NCBI GenBank assembly: GCA_001898405.1
Contig: MKTW01000009.1
Coordinates: 186,001-250,000, forward strand
From: Sphingobacteriales bacterium 44-61
GTDB lineage: Bacteria; Bacteroidota; Bacteroidia; Chitinophagales; Chitinophagaceae
Length of the DNA: 64,000 bases
Reading direction: 5' to 3'
Below are positions 43,608-52,997 of the stretch, one piece after another; the first letter of the stretch is position 1, and every line of letters starts with the position of its first letter. Position numbers and translations under genes: made by a program. Under the pieces are notes generated by a model. That model had not been told where the DNA came from. It saw only the letters and a list, made by a program, of their open reading frames with translations, and ran no database searches.

Positions 43608-45974
43608 ATGAAAACAGCCACCCTGCTCCTTCTATTTTTTATTACGTCTGCGCACTATGCGTGCAGCCAGGTCATATCCGGCCATGTGGCAACGGCAAAC
43701 GAAAAGCCATTGAGTCTTGTTTCCGTAGCACTGTTGAAAGACAGCAGCTTTATTGCCGGTGCTGTTACCAACGAATCAGGCGATTTCCAATTGAAAGCCA
43801 ATTTTTCAGAAGGTACTACTTATACGATCCAGTTATCGCTGATCGGTTATCAACCATTCAGTAAAAAATTTACCTGGCCTGATGCAACGTCTTTAACGAA
43901 ACTGATACTTTTAGATAGAGAGAATACCTTGGGCGAGGTAGTGGTATCATCCAAAAAGCCATTGGTAACACGCCGCTCCGACCGGTATATTGTGAATGTG
44001 GAGAACAGTTATCTCGCTAATGGTAATTCCGGTTTGGATGTGCTTCAACGTTCTCCAGGTTTATGGGTAAGTCCTGACGGAAGTATCCGTATCACTGGCG
44101 GGCAAACTGTTACCGTTATGATCAATGATGTGGTGCAAAGAATGGGCTCTGCCGAGCTGGCTGATTTTCTCCGCTCACTCCGTTCAGAAGATATCAGTAA
44201 AATAGAGGTGATCCCCAACCCGCCGGCTGAATTTGAAGCTGCATCGTCGGGAGGGATTGTACATATCATTCTTAAAAAATCAAGGCGGGATGGATTGACG
44301 GGTACTCTATCAGCTCAATACAAGCAACAAAACAGTGATCCTTATTCGGCTCTCGGGGCCTCGCTTGATTATAAACTAAAGCAATTGTATTTGTTTGGCG
44401 GATATAATTTCAATAATGATCAAAATGCTTATAAGGGGTGGACTAATGTACTTTATCCCGATAAAAGCAATATCTATAACGATACCCGGCGTTATAACAA
44501 CAACACCCGCCACCAGTTCCGTGCAGGCCTGGTGTATGATTTTTCGGCCAATCATTCCATCAATTTTCAAATGATAGGTGTGACAAATAAACTGATTCAA
44601 AGCTTTCATTCAGGATTGGAATACACAATGCCTGCTGAAAAAGTCACCGGCAATGCCATCTCCGATTGGAGAAGAAAACCCTGGCAGGCGAGCTATACAT
44701 TGAACTATGGATGGAAGATGGATACAATGGGGTCGCAGCTGCGCATTATTGCAGATTATACTACAAGTACCAAGAAAGAGGTCAATGAACTGAATTCAAC
44801 GTATAGCGATCCGCTCCGCGATCAGTATTACCGGACGAATACACCCAGCAACACCGGGCTGTCGAGCATACAGGCAGACTATACAAAGGCATTGAGAAAC
44901 CAATCTGCTATTAAATCAGGAATTAAGTATGTATATACTGACCGGGGCAATACGGTGTTGACCGAACGGTTTAGAGATAATGATTGGACGAAAGACCCGG
45001 CCGCCAGCAATGAGTTCCAGTATACTGAAGCCCTGCTGATGTTTTATGGCTCTTTTGAAAAAGTGTTTAATAAAACCAGTATCAAGGCAGGTTTGCGCGG
45101 AGAGAAAACCTGGGCTGAAGGATATTCGATTACACTGGACCAGACGATCAACCGGGAATATTTTGGCTGGTTCCCTTCTTTATTTATTACGCATAGTTTT
45201 AATGAGGAAAAAGGAAATAGTCTTAGCCTGAATTACTCAAGAAGGGTGAGAAGGCCGGGATACAATGATCTGAATCCTTACCGGCTGCAGGTACATGATT
45301 TTACTGTGCTTACCGGCAATCCCAACCTGATGCCGCAATACACGCATAGTGTTCGTGGAGGATATACTTACCGGCAGAACTATACGGCATCGGTATATTT
45401 TCAATCCACCAGCAACTATATCGCGCAAACAGCCAGTACGATTGATAACAATATCATTGAATACAAATCAAAAAACTATCCTAACAGCACAGAATACGGG
45501 ATTGCGCTGGAAGCTTCAGTCGGCATTACTAAAAACTGGAACAGCCGCAATAGCTTCATGGCTTATCGTTTTTCGAACGACCTGGATACGGTTCGTGTAT
45601 CTCAGCAATCTTTTTCCTTTCAGACGGTTCAGATGATTACCTGGAAGAAAGTGGCGGACTTTGATGTGTTTTTGGAGTATACTTCTCCTTATATCCGTGC
45701 CAACAACCGGCAGTATGAGATCTTTTATATAGATATCGGCATTACACGTAAGCTTTGGAAGGATCGGGGCCGGCTGCGCTTTTATGTCAGCGATATTTTC
45801 AACACATTCCGTGAAAAAGAATTGACACAGTTCAATAATACAAGAATCGATTTTTACCAGAAACGGCCAACGCGCACTTTTGGCTTATCACTTGCATACA
45901 CTTTCCGGGCAGGAAAAGCATTTACGAAAAAAAGGATTGACCAGAATAACAGTGATGAGAAAAACAGATTGTGA
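43608..45974 (+). CDS. outer-membrane beta-barrel protein, TonB-receptor-like
   Basis: 788 residues from ATG 43608 (MKTATLLLLFFITSAHYACSQ), a signal peptide with a Cys close to the end, which may be a lipobox. Carboxypeptidase-regulatory-like domain (about 22-105), plug-like segment with DVLQRSPGLWVSPDGSIRIT and DISKIEVIPNPPAEFEAASS, then OMP_b-brl_3 barrel. A third, more distant member of the family seen at 4233 and 35829. A terminator follows at 46054. Possibly regulated by the LytS/LytTR pair upstream (context only). Confidence 0.85.
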   Translation: MKTATLLLLFFITSAHYACSQVISGHVATANEKPLSLVSVALLKDSSFIAGAVTNESGDFQLKANFSEGTTYTIQLSLIGYQPFSKKFTWPDATSLTKLILLDRENTLGEVVVSSKKPLVTRRSDRYIVNVENSYLANGNSGLDVLQRSPGLWVSPDGSIRITGGQTVTVMINDVVQRMGSAELADFLRSLRSEDISKIEVIPNPPAEFEAASSGGIVHIILKKSRRDGLTGTLSAQYKQQNSDPYSALGASLDYKLKQLYLFGGYNFNNDQNAYKGWTNVLYPDKSNIYNDTRRYNNNTRHQFRAGLVYDFSANHSINFQMIGVTNKLIQSFHSGLEYTMPAEKVTGNAISDWRRKPWQASYTLNYGWKMDTMGSQLRIIADYTTSTKKEVNELNSTYSDPLRDQYYRTNTPSNTGLSSIQADYTKALRNQSAIKSGIKYVYTDRGNTVLTERFRDNDWTKDPAASNEFQYTEALLMFYGSFEKVFNKTSIKAGLRGEKTWAEGYSITLDQTINREYFGWFPSLFITHSFNEEKGNSLSLNYSRRVRRPGYNDLNPYRLQVHDFTVLTGNPNLMPQYTHSVRGGYTYRQNYTASVYFQSTSNYIAQTASTIDNNIIEYKSKNYPNSTEYGIALEASVGITKNWNSRNSFMAYRFSNDLDTVRVSQQSFSFQTVQMITWKKVADFDVFLEYTSPYIRANNRQYEIFYIDIGITRKLWKDRGRLRFYVSDIFNTFREKELTQFNNTRIDFYQKRPTRTFGLSLAYTFRAGKAFTKKRIDQNNSDEKNRL

Positions 45975-46053
45975 GTCCGGCCTCCAATGAATATTGAAGG
46001 CTGAGATGGGCACTGGCTACGGAGCAGGTAGCGCAATAGTGCCTCATTGTTGG

Positions 46054-46077
46054 GGGCCGGCGAAAGCCGGCCCTTTT
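46054..46077 (+). terminator. intrinsic terminator with GAAA loop
   Basis: Stem GGGCCGGC (46054-46061) with GCCGGCCC (46066-46073), loop GAAA, then TTTT. Ends the barrel gene at 43608-45974. Another imperfect hairpin (GGCACT...AGTGCC) lies at 46009-46043. Confidence 0.85.
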
Positions 46078-46141
46078 ATATTATAAAGCAACATCATCAT
46101 TGCGCTCTTTGCATAAACTTTGCGCACATAGAGATACTACA

Positions 46142-46450
46142 TTATCCAACAAGTGCGGCCTCTTCCTTTTTCCATTGCCGGTCCATCACAAAAGTTCCGA
46201 ACGGAAGAATGGATGCCAGGAATGCTTTACCTATCCATGCCCAATCTTTGCCAGTTTCTCTTTTTACTTCAAACGCCATCACCATAAACCCGATAAACAA
46301 CAATCCATGCAAACCGCCAACGATACGGACAGCCGTTGGCATATCTGCCATATATTTTAATGGCATGGCAATAAACAACAGGACCAGGAATGAAACCCCT
46401 TCTGCCAGGGCGATCTTACGGAACCAGTTAAATGTATTTTTGGCTTTCAT
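46142..46450 (-). CDS. DUF3817 integral membrane protein
   Basis: 102 residues with three helices (about 18-38, 45-60, 70-92). FRKIALAEGVSFLVLLFIAMPLKY and GGLHGLLFIGFMVMAFEV are the DUF3817 signature (LExxSFLxLLxxAMPLKY...G.HG.LF). Function unknown. 27 bases downstream of mqnC on the same strand, so probably in its operon. Confidence 0.88.
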   Translation of the reverse strand: MKAKNTFNWFRKIALAEGVSFLVLLFIAMPLKYMADMPTAVRIVGGLHGLLFIGFMVMAFEVKRETGKDWAWIGKAFLASILPFGTFVMDRQWKKEEAALVG

Positions 46451-46477
46451 GTGGAAGTTCTTGTTTTTTCTTTTCGT

Positions 46478-47602
46478 CTAGTAATTGATCACCTGCTCTT
46501 CAATTGCCACCGGTATTTCTCTCCATTCATACTGTTGATTTCTCAACTGCGGTTCAAAGCCGGCTTCGCGGATCGCTTCCTGTATAGTGCGGTAAGTGAA
46601 CCGGTGAGGGGCACCGGCTGCGCTCACTACATTTTCTTCGATCATGATGGAGCCAAAATCATTGGCGCCGGCATGCAGGCAGATAGAAGCTGTTTGTTTA
46701 CCCACGGTAAGCCAGGAAGCCTGTATGTTTTTTACATTGGGCAGCATGATCCTGCTCAGCGCGATCATCCGGATATATTCTTCCGGAGTGGTAAGGTTGT
46801 GTACACCGCGGATACGGGTGAGCAGTGTATCCACATCCTGGAAAGTCCAGGGAATGAATGCCAGGAATCCCTTTGCTTCAGCAGGCTTGCGGCTTTGCAC
46901 TTCACGGATGCTTACCAGGTGTTCAAAGCGTTCTTCAATGGTTTCAACATGGCCAAACATCATGGTGGCCGATGTAGTGATATTCAGCTTATGTGCTTCA
47001 TGCATGATATCCAGCCATTCCTGGGCTCCGCATTTTCCTTTGGAGATGAGGCGGCGAACCCGGTCGATCAGTATTTCAGCGCCGGCACCAGGCAATGAAT
47101 CCATGCCCGCATCTTTTAATGCCTGCAACACTTCCCGGTGGGTACTCTTTTCCAGTTTGGTGATATGAGCGACCTCAGGTGGCCCGAGCGCGTGCAACTT
47201 AATGGTTGGGAATTCCTGTTTGATCTGGCGGAAGGTGTCTACATAAAACTGCAATCCTAATTCGGGGTGGTGGCCGCCCTGCAGTAAAAGCTGGTCGCCA
47301 CCATATTTCAGGGTCTCCTCAATTTTTTTGCGGTACACCGGCATATCCGTGATATAGGCTTCGGGGTGGCCGGGAATACGGAAGAAGTTGCAGAATTTAC
47401 AATTGGCAATGCAAACATTGGTGGTATTCACATTGCGGTCTATCTGCCAGGTCACTTTTCCATGGGGCACCTGTTTTTTGCGCAGCTCATCGGCTACGAA
47501 CATCAGGTCGGTGAGGGGGGCATGATGATAAAGGTGAACGCCTTCTTCTACAGTCAGGAACTCAAAATTGAGCGCTCTTGCTAACAAATCAGTTAATTCC
47601 AT
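46478..47602 (-). CDS. mqnC: MqnC, cyclic dehypoxanthinyl futalosine synthase
   Basis: 374 residues. Radical-SAM enzyme with C64xxxC68xxC71 (CIANCKFC). DRNVNTTNVC, PGHPEAY, QLLLQGGHHPELGLQFY, HALGPPEVAHI, GAGAEILIDRVRRLIS and SATMMFGHVETIEERFEHL separate it from MqnE. It catalyses cyclisation of dehypoxanthinyl futalosine in the futalosine route to menaquinone. A palindromic repeat of 97 bases lies 14 bases upstream of its start codon. Confidence 0.93.
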   Translation of the reverse strand: MELTDLLARALNFEFLTVEEGVHLYHHAPLTDLMFVADELRKKQVPHGKVTWQIDRNVNTTNVCIANCKFCNFFRIPGHPEAYITDMPVYRKKIEETLKYGGDQLLLQGGHHPELGLQFYVDTFRQIKQEFPTIKLHALGPPEVAHITKLEKSTHREVLQALKDAGMDSLPGAGAEILIDRVRRLISKGKCGAQEWLDIMHEAHKLNITTSATMMFGHVETIEERFEHLVSIREVQSRKPAEAKGFLAFIPWTFQDVDTLLTRIRGVHNLTTPEEYIRMIALSRIMLPNVKNIQASWLTVGKQTASICLHAGANDFGSIMIEENVVSAAGAPHRFTYRTIQEAIREAGFEPQLRNQQYEWREIPVAIEEQVINY

Positions 47603-47616
47603 GATTAGGTTTTTTC

Positions 47617-47713
47617 TGCGGCGGCCGTGCGCCTACGCTGAAGCTTCGGCGCAAGCGTAAGCCCTGGCGTAGGAGGACAGGCCGCCTACGCCAGGGCTTC
47701 GGCCGCCGCCGCA
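47617..47713. repeat. compound nested palindromic repeat upstream of mqnC
   Basis: Outer GC-rich arms TGCGGCGGCCG (47617-47627) and CGGCCGCCGCCGCA (47700-47713); the core TGCGCC-TACGC...GGCGCAA-GCGTA at 47628-47659 is the same pseudoknot-capable unit as at 30067-30099; and a 14-bp perfect palindrome AGCCCTGGCGTAGG is at 47660-47673 and 47685-47698. Confidence 0.75.
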
Positions 47714-47858
47714 AAAATACAATCAATAACAAGAAAAAGGCTGAACGGTTTTTTTTATGGCAATGAAAGAAGTAATTTAACTGTGGTTATGTAAAACAAA
47801 GGACTGCTGCATCGAGCTTAGGTAAACCAAAACTGCTGAGGACGACTAACCTAGTCAT

Positions 47859-49061
47859 ATGAAAAAAGTGACCCAACTAACCATGGTGGCAACTTTGTTG
47901 TTGTTGCTGACCACCTATCGCTCCCAGGCCCAGGAAGAATTTGTGGAACCTCCTTCCAGGCTATTGAGCAGGTTCCCTTTTATGCAGGTAACTGGCGGTG
48001 TAGTGATTCTCAAAGCCCAGCTCGATAATTTCCCCGATACATTGCAATTTATTCTTGACAGCGGCAGCAGCGGTATCTCTCTTGATTCAGCAACAGTCGC
48101 TTATTTCAACCTGAAGCCTGAACCTTCTGATAAAACCATCCGTGGAATTGCAGGTATTAAGAAAGTAGGGTTTTTGTATAACCGCAAGCTGCGGTTTCCG
48201 GGGCTGGTGGTCGACAGTCTTAATTTCCATGTAAATGATTATTCCGTGCTCAGCAGTGTGTATGGAGAGCGGGTGGATGGCATTATCGGGTATTCATTGC
48301 TTAGCCGGTATATCATTAAGCTGGATTATGACAGCCTGAAGATGGAAATCTGCACTAAGGGATCTATCCGTTACCCCAAAGGAGGGTTCCTGATCAAACC
48401 TATTCTGAATTCATTGCCGGTGCAAACAGCACGGGTAAGAGATGAGTACACTTACAATGCCCGGTTTTTGCACGATATTGGCGCGGGTGTTTGCCTGATG
48501 CTTTCGCAGGATTTTATAGATGATAGTGTGTTGCTCCGTAAAAAGAGAAAGCTTTACCCCAAAGAAGGGGAGGGCATAGGCGGAAAAGTGAGTATGCACA
48601 TGACGGTGGTAAAAGAATTGAAGTTTGGTCCTTACCGGTTCCGGAATATTCCTACTTATATTTTTGAAGACACATATAATGTTACGTCCTATCCTTATTT
48701 GGGAGGCCTTATCGGCAACGATATTTTCCGGCGTTTCAATGTGATTTTTAATTATCCTAAAAGGGACATACACCTGGTACCCAATTCGCATTTCCGCGAA
48801 CCTTTTGATTATTCTTATTCGGGCATAGAGCTTTATCTCACAGATGGAAAAATTCTAATAGGTGATGTAGCCGTTGGCTCACCCGGTGAGCTGGCCGGCC
48901 TGAAAGAAGGCGACCAGGTTGTAGGCATCAACAATAATCTCACTCAAAACTTTGCCCAGTACAAGATAGCGTTACAGGCAGCAGGAGAAAAGGTGAAAAT
49001 GCTGATAAAGAGGGATAATGAACTGATCCAGTTGGAGATGAAAATTAGAAGTATTCTTTAA
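47859..49061 (+). CDS. aspartyl protease-like protein with C-terminal PDZ domain
   Basis: 400 residues. Signal peptide (about 1-24). Retropepsin-like repeat one with FILDSGSSGISLD (Asp67), repeat two with FLHDIGAGVCLML (DIGAG in place of DTGAS), and a flap-like VDGIIGYSLL. A PDZ domain at about 310-395 (GDVAVGSPGELAGLKEGDQVVGINN). Pseudosymmetric pepsin-like periplasmic protein. Lies just before the M16 peptidase pair with its own start region, so may be a separate unit. Proteolytic activity is plausible but the second site is altered. Confidence 0.78.
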   Translation: MKKVTQLTMVATLLLLLTTYRSQAQEEFVEPPSRLLSRFPFMQVTGGVVILKAQLDNFPDTLQFILDSGSSGISLDSATVAYFNLKPEPSDKTIRGIAGIKKVGFLYNRKLRFPGLVVDSLNFHVNDYSVLSSVYGERVDGIIGYSLLSRYIIKLDYDSLKMEICTKGSIRYPKGGFLIKPILNSLPVQTARVRDEYTYNARFLHDIGAGVCLMLSQDFIDDSVLLRKKRKLYPKEGEGIGGKVSMHMTVVKELKFGPYRFRNIPTYIFEDTYNVTSYPYLGGLIGNDIFRRFNVIFNYPKRDIHLVPNSHFREPFDYSYSGIELYLTDGKILIGDVAVGSPGELAGLKEGDQVVGINNNLTQNFAQYKIALQAAGEKVKMLIKRDNELIQLEMKIRSIL

Positions 49062-49128
49062 GTGCACGATGGTCAATGGCCATTCAGTTGCCGCCAACAT
49101 ACCTCGACCGTCGAAACAAACATTCCTC

Positions 49129-49136
49129 TACTTTTG
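49129..49136 (+). promoter_or_regulatory. -7 promoter element of the M16 peptidase genes
   Basis: TACTTTTG matches TAnnTTTG, 18 bases before the ATG at 49155. A -33 TTG is not seen at the ideal distance. Confidence 0.4.
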
Positions 49137-49154
49137 CTGTTCTAATACTCTATC

Positions 49155-50393
49155 ATGATTCACTTCGAAAAATTTACCCTGTCTAACGGTCTAAGGGTTA
49201 TTGTGCACCAGGATCAATCCACTCCCCTGGCCGTGATGAATATAATGTATGATGTAGGCGCGCGGGATGAAGATCCCGGCAGAACCGGCTTTGCCCACCT
49301 GTTTGAACACCTTATGTTTGGCGGTTCCATCAATGTTCCCAGTTACGATGAGCCCTTACAGATGGCCGGTGGCGAGAATAATGCCTACACCACCAATGAT
49401 CTTACCAATTATTATATCCAGTTGCCAGCCGAAAACCTGGAAACAGCTTTCTGGCTGGAAAGTGATCGCATGCTTTCCCTGGCTTTTGGCGAAAAAAGCC
49501 TGGACGTGCAACGCAAAGTGGTGTCGGAAGAATTTAAAGAACATTATCTCACCAAGCCTTATGGTGATGTATGGCATAAAATGCGTGAACTGGCTTATAC
49601 CACGCATCCTTATCGCTGGATGACCATCGGCAAAGAGCTTTCGCATATCGAAAATGCAAATCTGGAAGATGTAAAAGCATTTTTCTTTAAATATTACCGC
49701 CCTGTAAATGCCATCCTGGTTGTTGCCGGCAATGTAACCACTGAAAAAGTAAAGGAACTGGCCCAGAAATGGTTTGGTGATATTCCTGCCGGTGATAAAT
49801 ATGAACGTAATCTCCCTGCAGAACCTGTGCAAACTGCTCCCCGCAGGCTGGAAATAAAAGCCAAAGTGCCGGTAGATGCGTTTTATAAATGCTGGCATAT
49901 ACCTGCCCGCCTGGATAAACGCTATCATGCCATTGACCTGCTGAGCGATATACTGGGCGGTGGCGCTTCTTCCCGCCTTCACCAGATACTGGTAAAAGAA
50001 AAAAAGCTGTTCAGCAATATCGACTGCCATCATTTCGGCAGCACCGATGCCGGCTTGCTTACTATTGAAGGCAAACTGGTAAAGGGTGTGAAAATTGAAG
50101 ATGCTGAAAAAGCCGTGGATGATATTCTTCATCAGCTGCAGCAAGAGCCGGTGATGGAAATAGAGCTGGAAAAAGTGAAAAACAAAACAGAAAGCATGAT
50201 GGCTTTTGAAGATATGAGTGTGATGAACCGTGCAAACAGCCTGGCCTACTATGAACTGTTGGGTGATGCCAATATGATGAATACAGAACTGGGTCTTTAT
50301 GCAGCCGTTACCACAGCAGATATAAAAGCAGAAAGCAAGGCTATTTTTAAAGCAGAAAACAGTAATACGATCTATTATTTATCCGAAAACTGA
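49155..50393 (+). CDS. M16 family zinc peptidase, catalytic subunit
   Basis: 412 residues, no signal peptide. Inverted zinc motif H48-L-F-E51-H52 and a downstream Glu-containing helix (LDVQRKVVSEEFKEHY). M16 peptidases of this size are half-clamshells and need a partner with an R/Y motif. The partner gene follows 54 bases later. Cytoplasmic or periplasmic location is unclear. Role probably degradation of short peptides. Confidence 0.92.
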   Translation: MIHFEKFTLSNGLRVIVHQDQSTPLAVMNIMYDVGARDEDPGRTGFAHLFEHLMFGGSINVPSYDEPLQMAGGENNAYTTNDLTNYYIQLPAENLETAFWLESDRMLSLAFGEKSLDVQRKVVSEEFKEHYLTKPYGDVWHKMRELAYTTHPYRWMTIGKELSHIENANLEDVKAFFFKYYRPVNAILVVAGNVTTEKVKELAQKWFGDIPAGDKYERNLPAEPVQTAPRRLEIKAKVPVDAFYKCWHIPARLDKRYHAIDLLSDILGGGASSRLHQILVKEKKLFSNIDCHHFGSTDAGLLTIEGKLVKGVKIEDAEKAVDDILHQLQQEPVMEIELEKVKNKTESMMAFEDMSVMNRANSLAYYELLGDANMMNTELGLYAAVTTADIKAESKAIFKAENSNTIYYLSEN

Positions 50394-50447
50394 TTTCTGA
50401 AAAGACTGCTCAAAACAACTCTCCTTAAAAGGTTTATTTGATTAAAA

Positions 50448-51722
50448 ATGCTGAATAGAAATATCGCTCCCCCCATTGTTGACGCCGTAGATTTCAACCT
50501 TCAACTCAAGCCTTATCAAAAATTTACCCTTAAAAACGGGGTGGAAGTATATACAGTGCATGCCGGTGCTGAAGAAGTGATGGCAATTGAATGGGTGTTC
50601 CGTGCTGGAAATACTTACGAAGAACAAAATCTTATAGCGGCTTCAACCAATTTTCTTTTGAAAAATGGCACCTCTTCCAAAACGGCTTTCCAGATCAATG
50701 AGCATTTCGATTATTATGGCTCTTATCTCAACAGGGCCTGTTATAATGAAACTGCAACACTTTCCCTGCATACACTGACCCGGCATATCAATGAGTTATT
50801 ACCTGTAGTGCGGGAATTGCTGACTGACGCCACCATGCCGCAGGAAGAGCTGGACATTTACCGCCAGAACATGAAACAACGGCTGAAAGTGAATCTCAAA
50901 AAAAGTGATTTCGTGGCAGGCCGACTTATTGATGTTTATCTCTATGGCGACAAACACCCTTATGGCAAATATTCCACTGCTGAAGATTTTGATGCTTTGC
51001 AGCAGGAACAGATAAAATCTTTTTATAAAAAATATTACCAGCAGGGTAAGCTGGTGATCTTTGCTTCAGGAAGGCTGCCGGCCAACCTGGAAGAACTGCT
51101 GAACCGGTATTTTGGAGATCTGCCCAATGGCCAGGTGCCTCAGGTAGATGTTCCTGCCCACCCCGCCGCAGAAAAGAAATACCGCATTATTAATGATGAG
51201 CAGGGAGTGCAGGGCTCAATCCGCCTGGCAAGGCCTTTTCCAAACCGCCATCACCCGGATTTTCTGAAAGCCCAGGTATTAAATGCGTTGTTTGGCGGAT
51301 TCTTTGGTTCCCGGTTAATGGTCAATATCAGGGAGGATAAAGGATATACTTATGGTATCCACAGTTATCTGCAGAATCATATCAGTCAATCAGCCTGGAT
51401 GGTGAGCACAGAAGCAGGACGTGAAGTAAGCGAAGCAGCGATTAAAGAAGTGTATAAGGAAATGAAAGATCTTCGGGAGGAATTGGTAGATGATGAAGAG
51501 CTGCTGCTGGTCCGTAACTATATGATGGGAAGTATTCTTGGCGACCTGGATGGCCCTTTCCAGATAATGGCCCGTTGGAAGAACATTATTCTGAATGAGC
51601 TGGATGAAAACTATTTCTATAATTCAATCAATGCCATTAAAACGGTGACGGCGGAGGAATTGCAGGCGCTTGCGCAGAAATATTTGAACCCTGAAGAGTT
51701 TTATGAACTGATTGTGGTTTAA
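50448..51722 (+). CDS. M16 family peptidase, non-catalytic R/Y subunit
   Basis: 424 residues. Same fold as the preceding gene but without HxxEH: the corresponding segment reads AASTNFLLKNGTSSKTA. It retains the substrate-binding Arg and Tyr (RLMVNIREDKGYTYGIHS). This matches heterodimeric M16 enzymes in which one chain supplies zinc catalysis and the other the R/Y pocket, as in mitochondrial processing peptidase. Ends 3 bases from the convergent DUF4421 gene. Confidence 0.9.
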   Translation: MLNRNIAPPIVDAVDFNLQLKPYQKFTLKNGVEVYTVHAGAEEVMAIEWVFRAGNTYEEQNLIAASTNFLLKNGTSSKTAFQINEHFDYYGSYLNRACYNETATLSLHTLTRHINELLPVVRELLTDATMPQEELDIYRQNMKQRLKVNLKKSDFVAGRLIDVYLYGDKHPYGKYSTAEDFDALQQEQIKSFYKKYYQQGKLVIFASGRLPANLEELLNRYFGDLPNGQVPQVDVPAHPAAEKKYRIINDEQGVQGSIRLARPFPNRHHPDFLKAQVLNALFGGFFGSRLMVNIREDKGYTYGIHSYLQNHISQSAWMVSTEAGREVSEAAIKEVYKEMKDLREELVDDEELLLVRNYMMGSILGDLDGPFQIMARWKNIILNELDENYFYNSINAIKTVTAEELQALAQKYLNPEEFYELIVV

Positions 51723-51725
51723 ATC

Positions 51726-52802
51726 TTATAACTGCGGCATTTGAAAATCATCAATCTTTTTCAACTGCTTTTTCAATTTTTTTCCCGGAGTGATACGCCT
51801 GGCCAGTGCGATCCGGAAGCTGCCGATCTTAATAAGGTATTGGTCATTGGATGATTTTCCTGCCAGGTTGGTGCTGCTGTTGAGCCAGGCAAGGTTCAGC
51901 ATCCAGTCGTCGCTATTGTAACCCGCCACAATTCTTACCATTACATTGGGGCTTACGGTAGTCCGCCTTGCGCTGCCGTATTCGCTGGTTTCTTTTACAA
52001 AGCTGACATCGCCCATAGCGGTAAGGCTACCGGTGATAAAATAATTTTCTTCATATACATAAGTGTAGGCATAACCGATTCCCGGACCGAATTCGGTAAA
52101 CCGCATTTTGGTTATATCCTTTTGCCGGAAAGTGGAACTAAGCGAACCGGGCACGAGAGCGCTGTCTCCTTTTGCCCTTCCTGTATATGCTTCAAAACCC
52201 AATAAAAGTGAACCGGCTGATTTTTTTTGCCATTCATTTTGAAGAATAGAGGCACGGTAAGAAAACTGTTCCCCGTTAAGCAAACGGTAAACAGATGCAC
52301 CCAGCAGGTTTACCCGCATATCAGGCCGTATATAGTAAGCAGAAGGATTGATGGAACCATACCCTTTTGGTGTGGCATGATAACCTTTATAGAACTGACC
52401 ATACAGGTCGATCACCCAATCGCGTGCATAAATATGCGTTTGAAGGTCGAGGACCTTGCTTTTGCCTGTTTCTGCAATATTGGGTTGAAAAAATGGTGCG
52501 GTAAATCCGACATTTAAGGTCAGGACCCCATAAGAGGCGCTCAGGCCCATTGTCATAGGGGTATTTGGCTTGTAGCGCAGGGCTTTTATGCCTTCCGGCC
52601 CTTCCATTACGAAGCTGGTGTATTTCTTGGAAAGGTATATCCCGGCGGTGATCAGGTCAGGATACGTTTTATAGTAAGTGCTGTCATGTGGGATATCGTT
52701 TCGGGATGGTTGAGCATAAGCGTTCAGGGCGCCGGATAAAATTGACAGGACTGTGATCAGGTAATAATATGTTCTGCCAACGCGGAGTGGTATAAGTAAC
52801 AT
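51726..52802 (-). CDS. DUF4421 family outer-membrane protein
   Basis: 358 residues from ATG 52802; a TTG two codons upstream is less likely. Signal peptide ending near ALNAYAQ. HDSTYYKTYPDLITAGIYLSKKYTSFVM is the start of DUF4421, followed by barrel-like strands. Bacteroidota-specific, function unknown, predicted outer-membrane beta barrel. The stop is 3 bases from the M16 gene. Divergent from the E1 dehydrogenase. Confidence 0.85.
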   Translation of the reverse strand: MLLIPLRVGRTYYYLITVLSILSGALNAYAQPSRNDIPHDSTYYKTYPDLITAGIYLSKKYTSFVMEGPEGIKALRYKPNTPMTMGLSASYGVLTLNVGFTAPFFQPNIAETGKSKVLDLQTHIYARDWVIDLYGQFYKGYHATPKGYGSINPSAYYIRPDMRVNLLGASVYRLLNGEQFSYRASILQNEWQKKSAGSLLLGFEAYTGRAKGDSALVPGSLSSTFRQKDITKMRFTEFGPGIGYAYTYVYEENYFITGSLTAMGDVSFVKETSEYGSARRTTVSPNVMVRIVAGYNSDDWMLNLAWLNSSTNLAGKSSNDQYLIKIGSFRIALARRITPGKKLKKQLKKIDDFQMPQL

Positions 52803-52901
52803 GCCCAAAGTAAAATAAAATTAACACCAAATCGGCAAGAAGTTTCGGGAATAACCGGTTTATCGTTGATGATTGGTCATGTTTCGTCAGGAAATTATCA
52901 A

Positions 52902-52909
52902 TAGTTTTG
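52902..52909 (+). promoter_or_regulatory. possible -7 element upstream of the E1 dehydrogenase
   Basis: TAGTTTTG matches TAnnTTTG, 88 bases before the ATG at 52998. A TTG 26 bases further upstream is longer than the usual 19-21 base spacing. Confidence 0.3.
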
Positions 52910-52997
52910 GTACAGGTTAACGATTCAGCCGCAATAACGCTGTTATAAGGGAAATAACCGCCGATTACAAACGGTAAACCGCAAACAGATTATAACA

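Noticed and set aside
49356-50144. 262-codon minus-strand open frame
   Set aside because: Antisense to the M16 peptidase gene, composition not protein-like, no start context.
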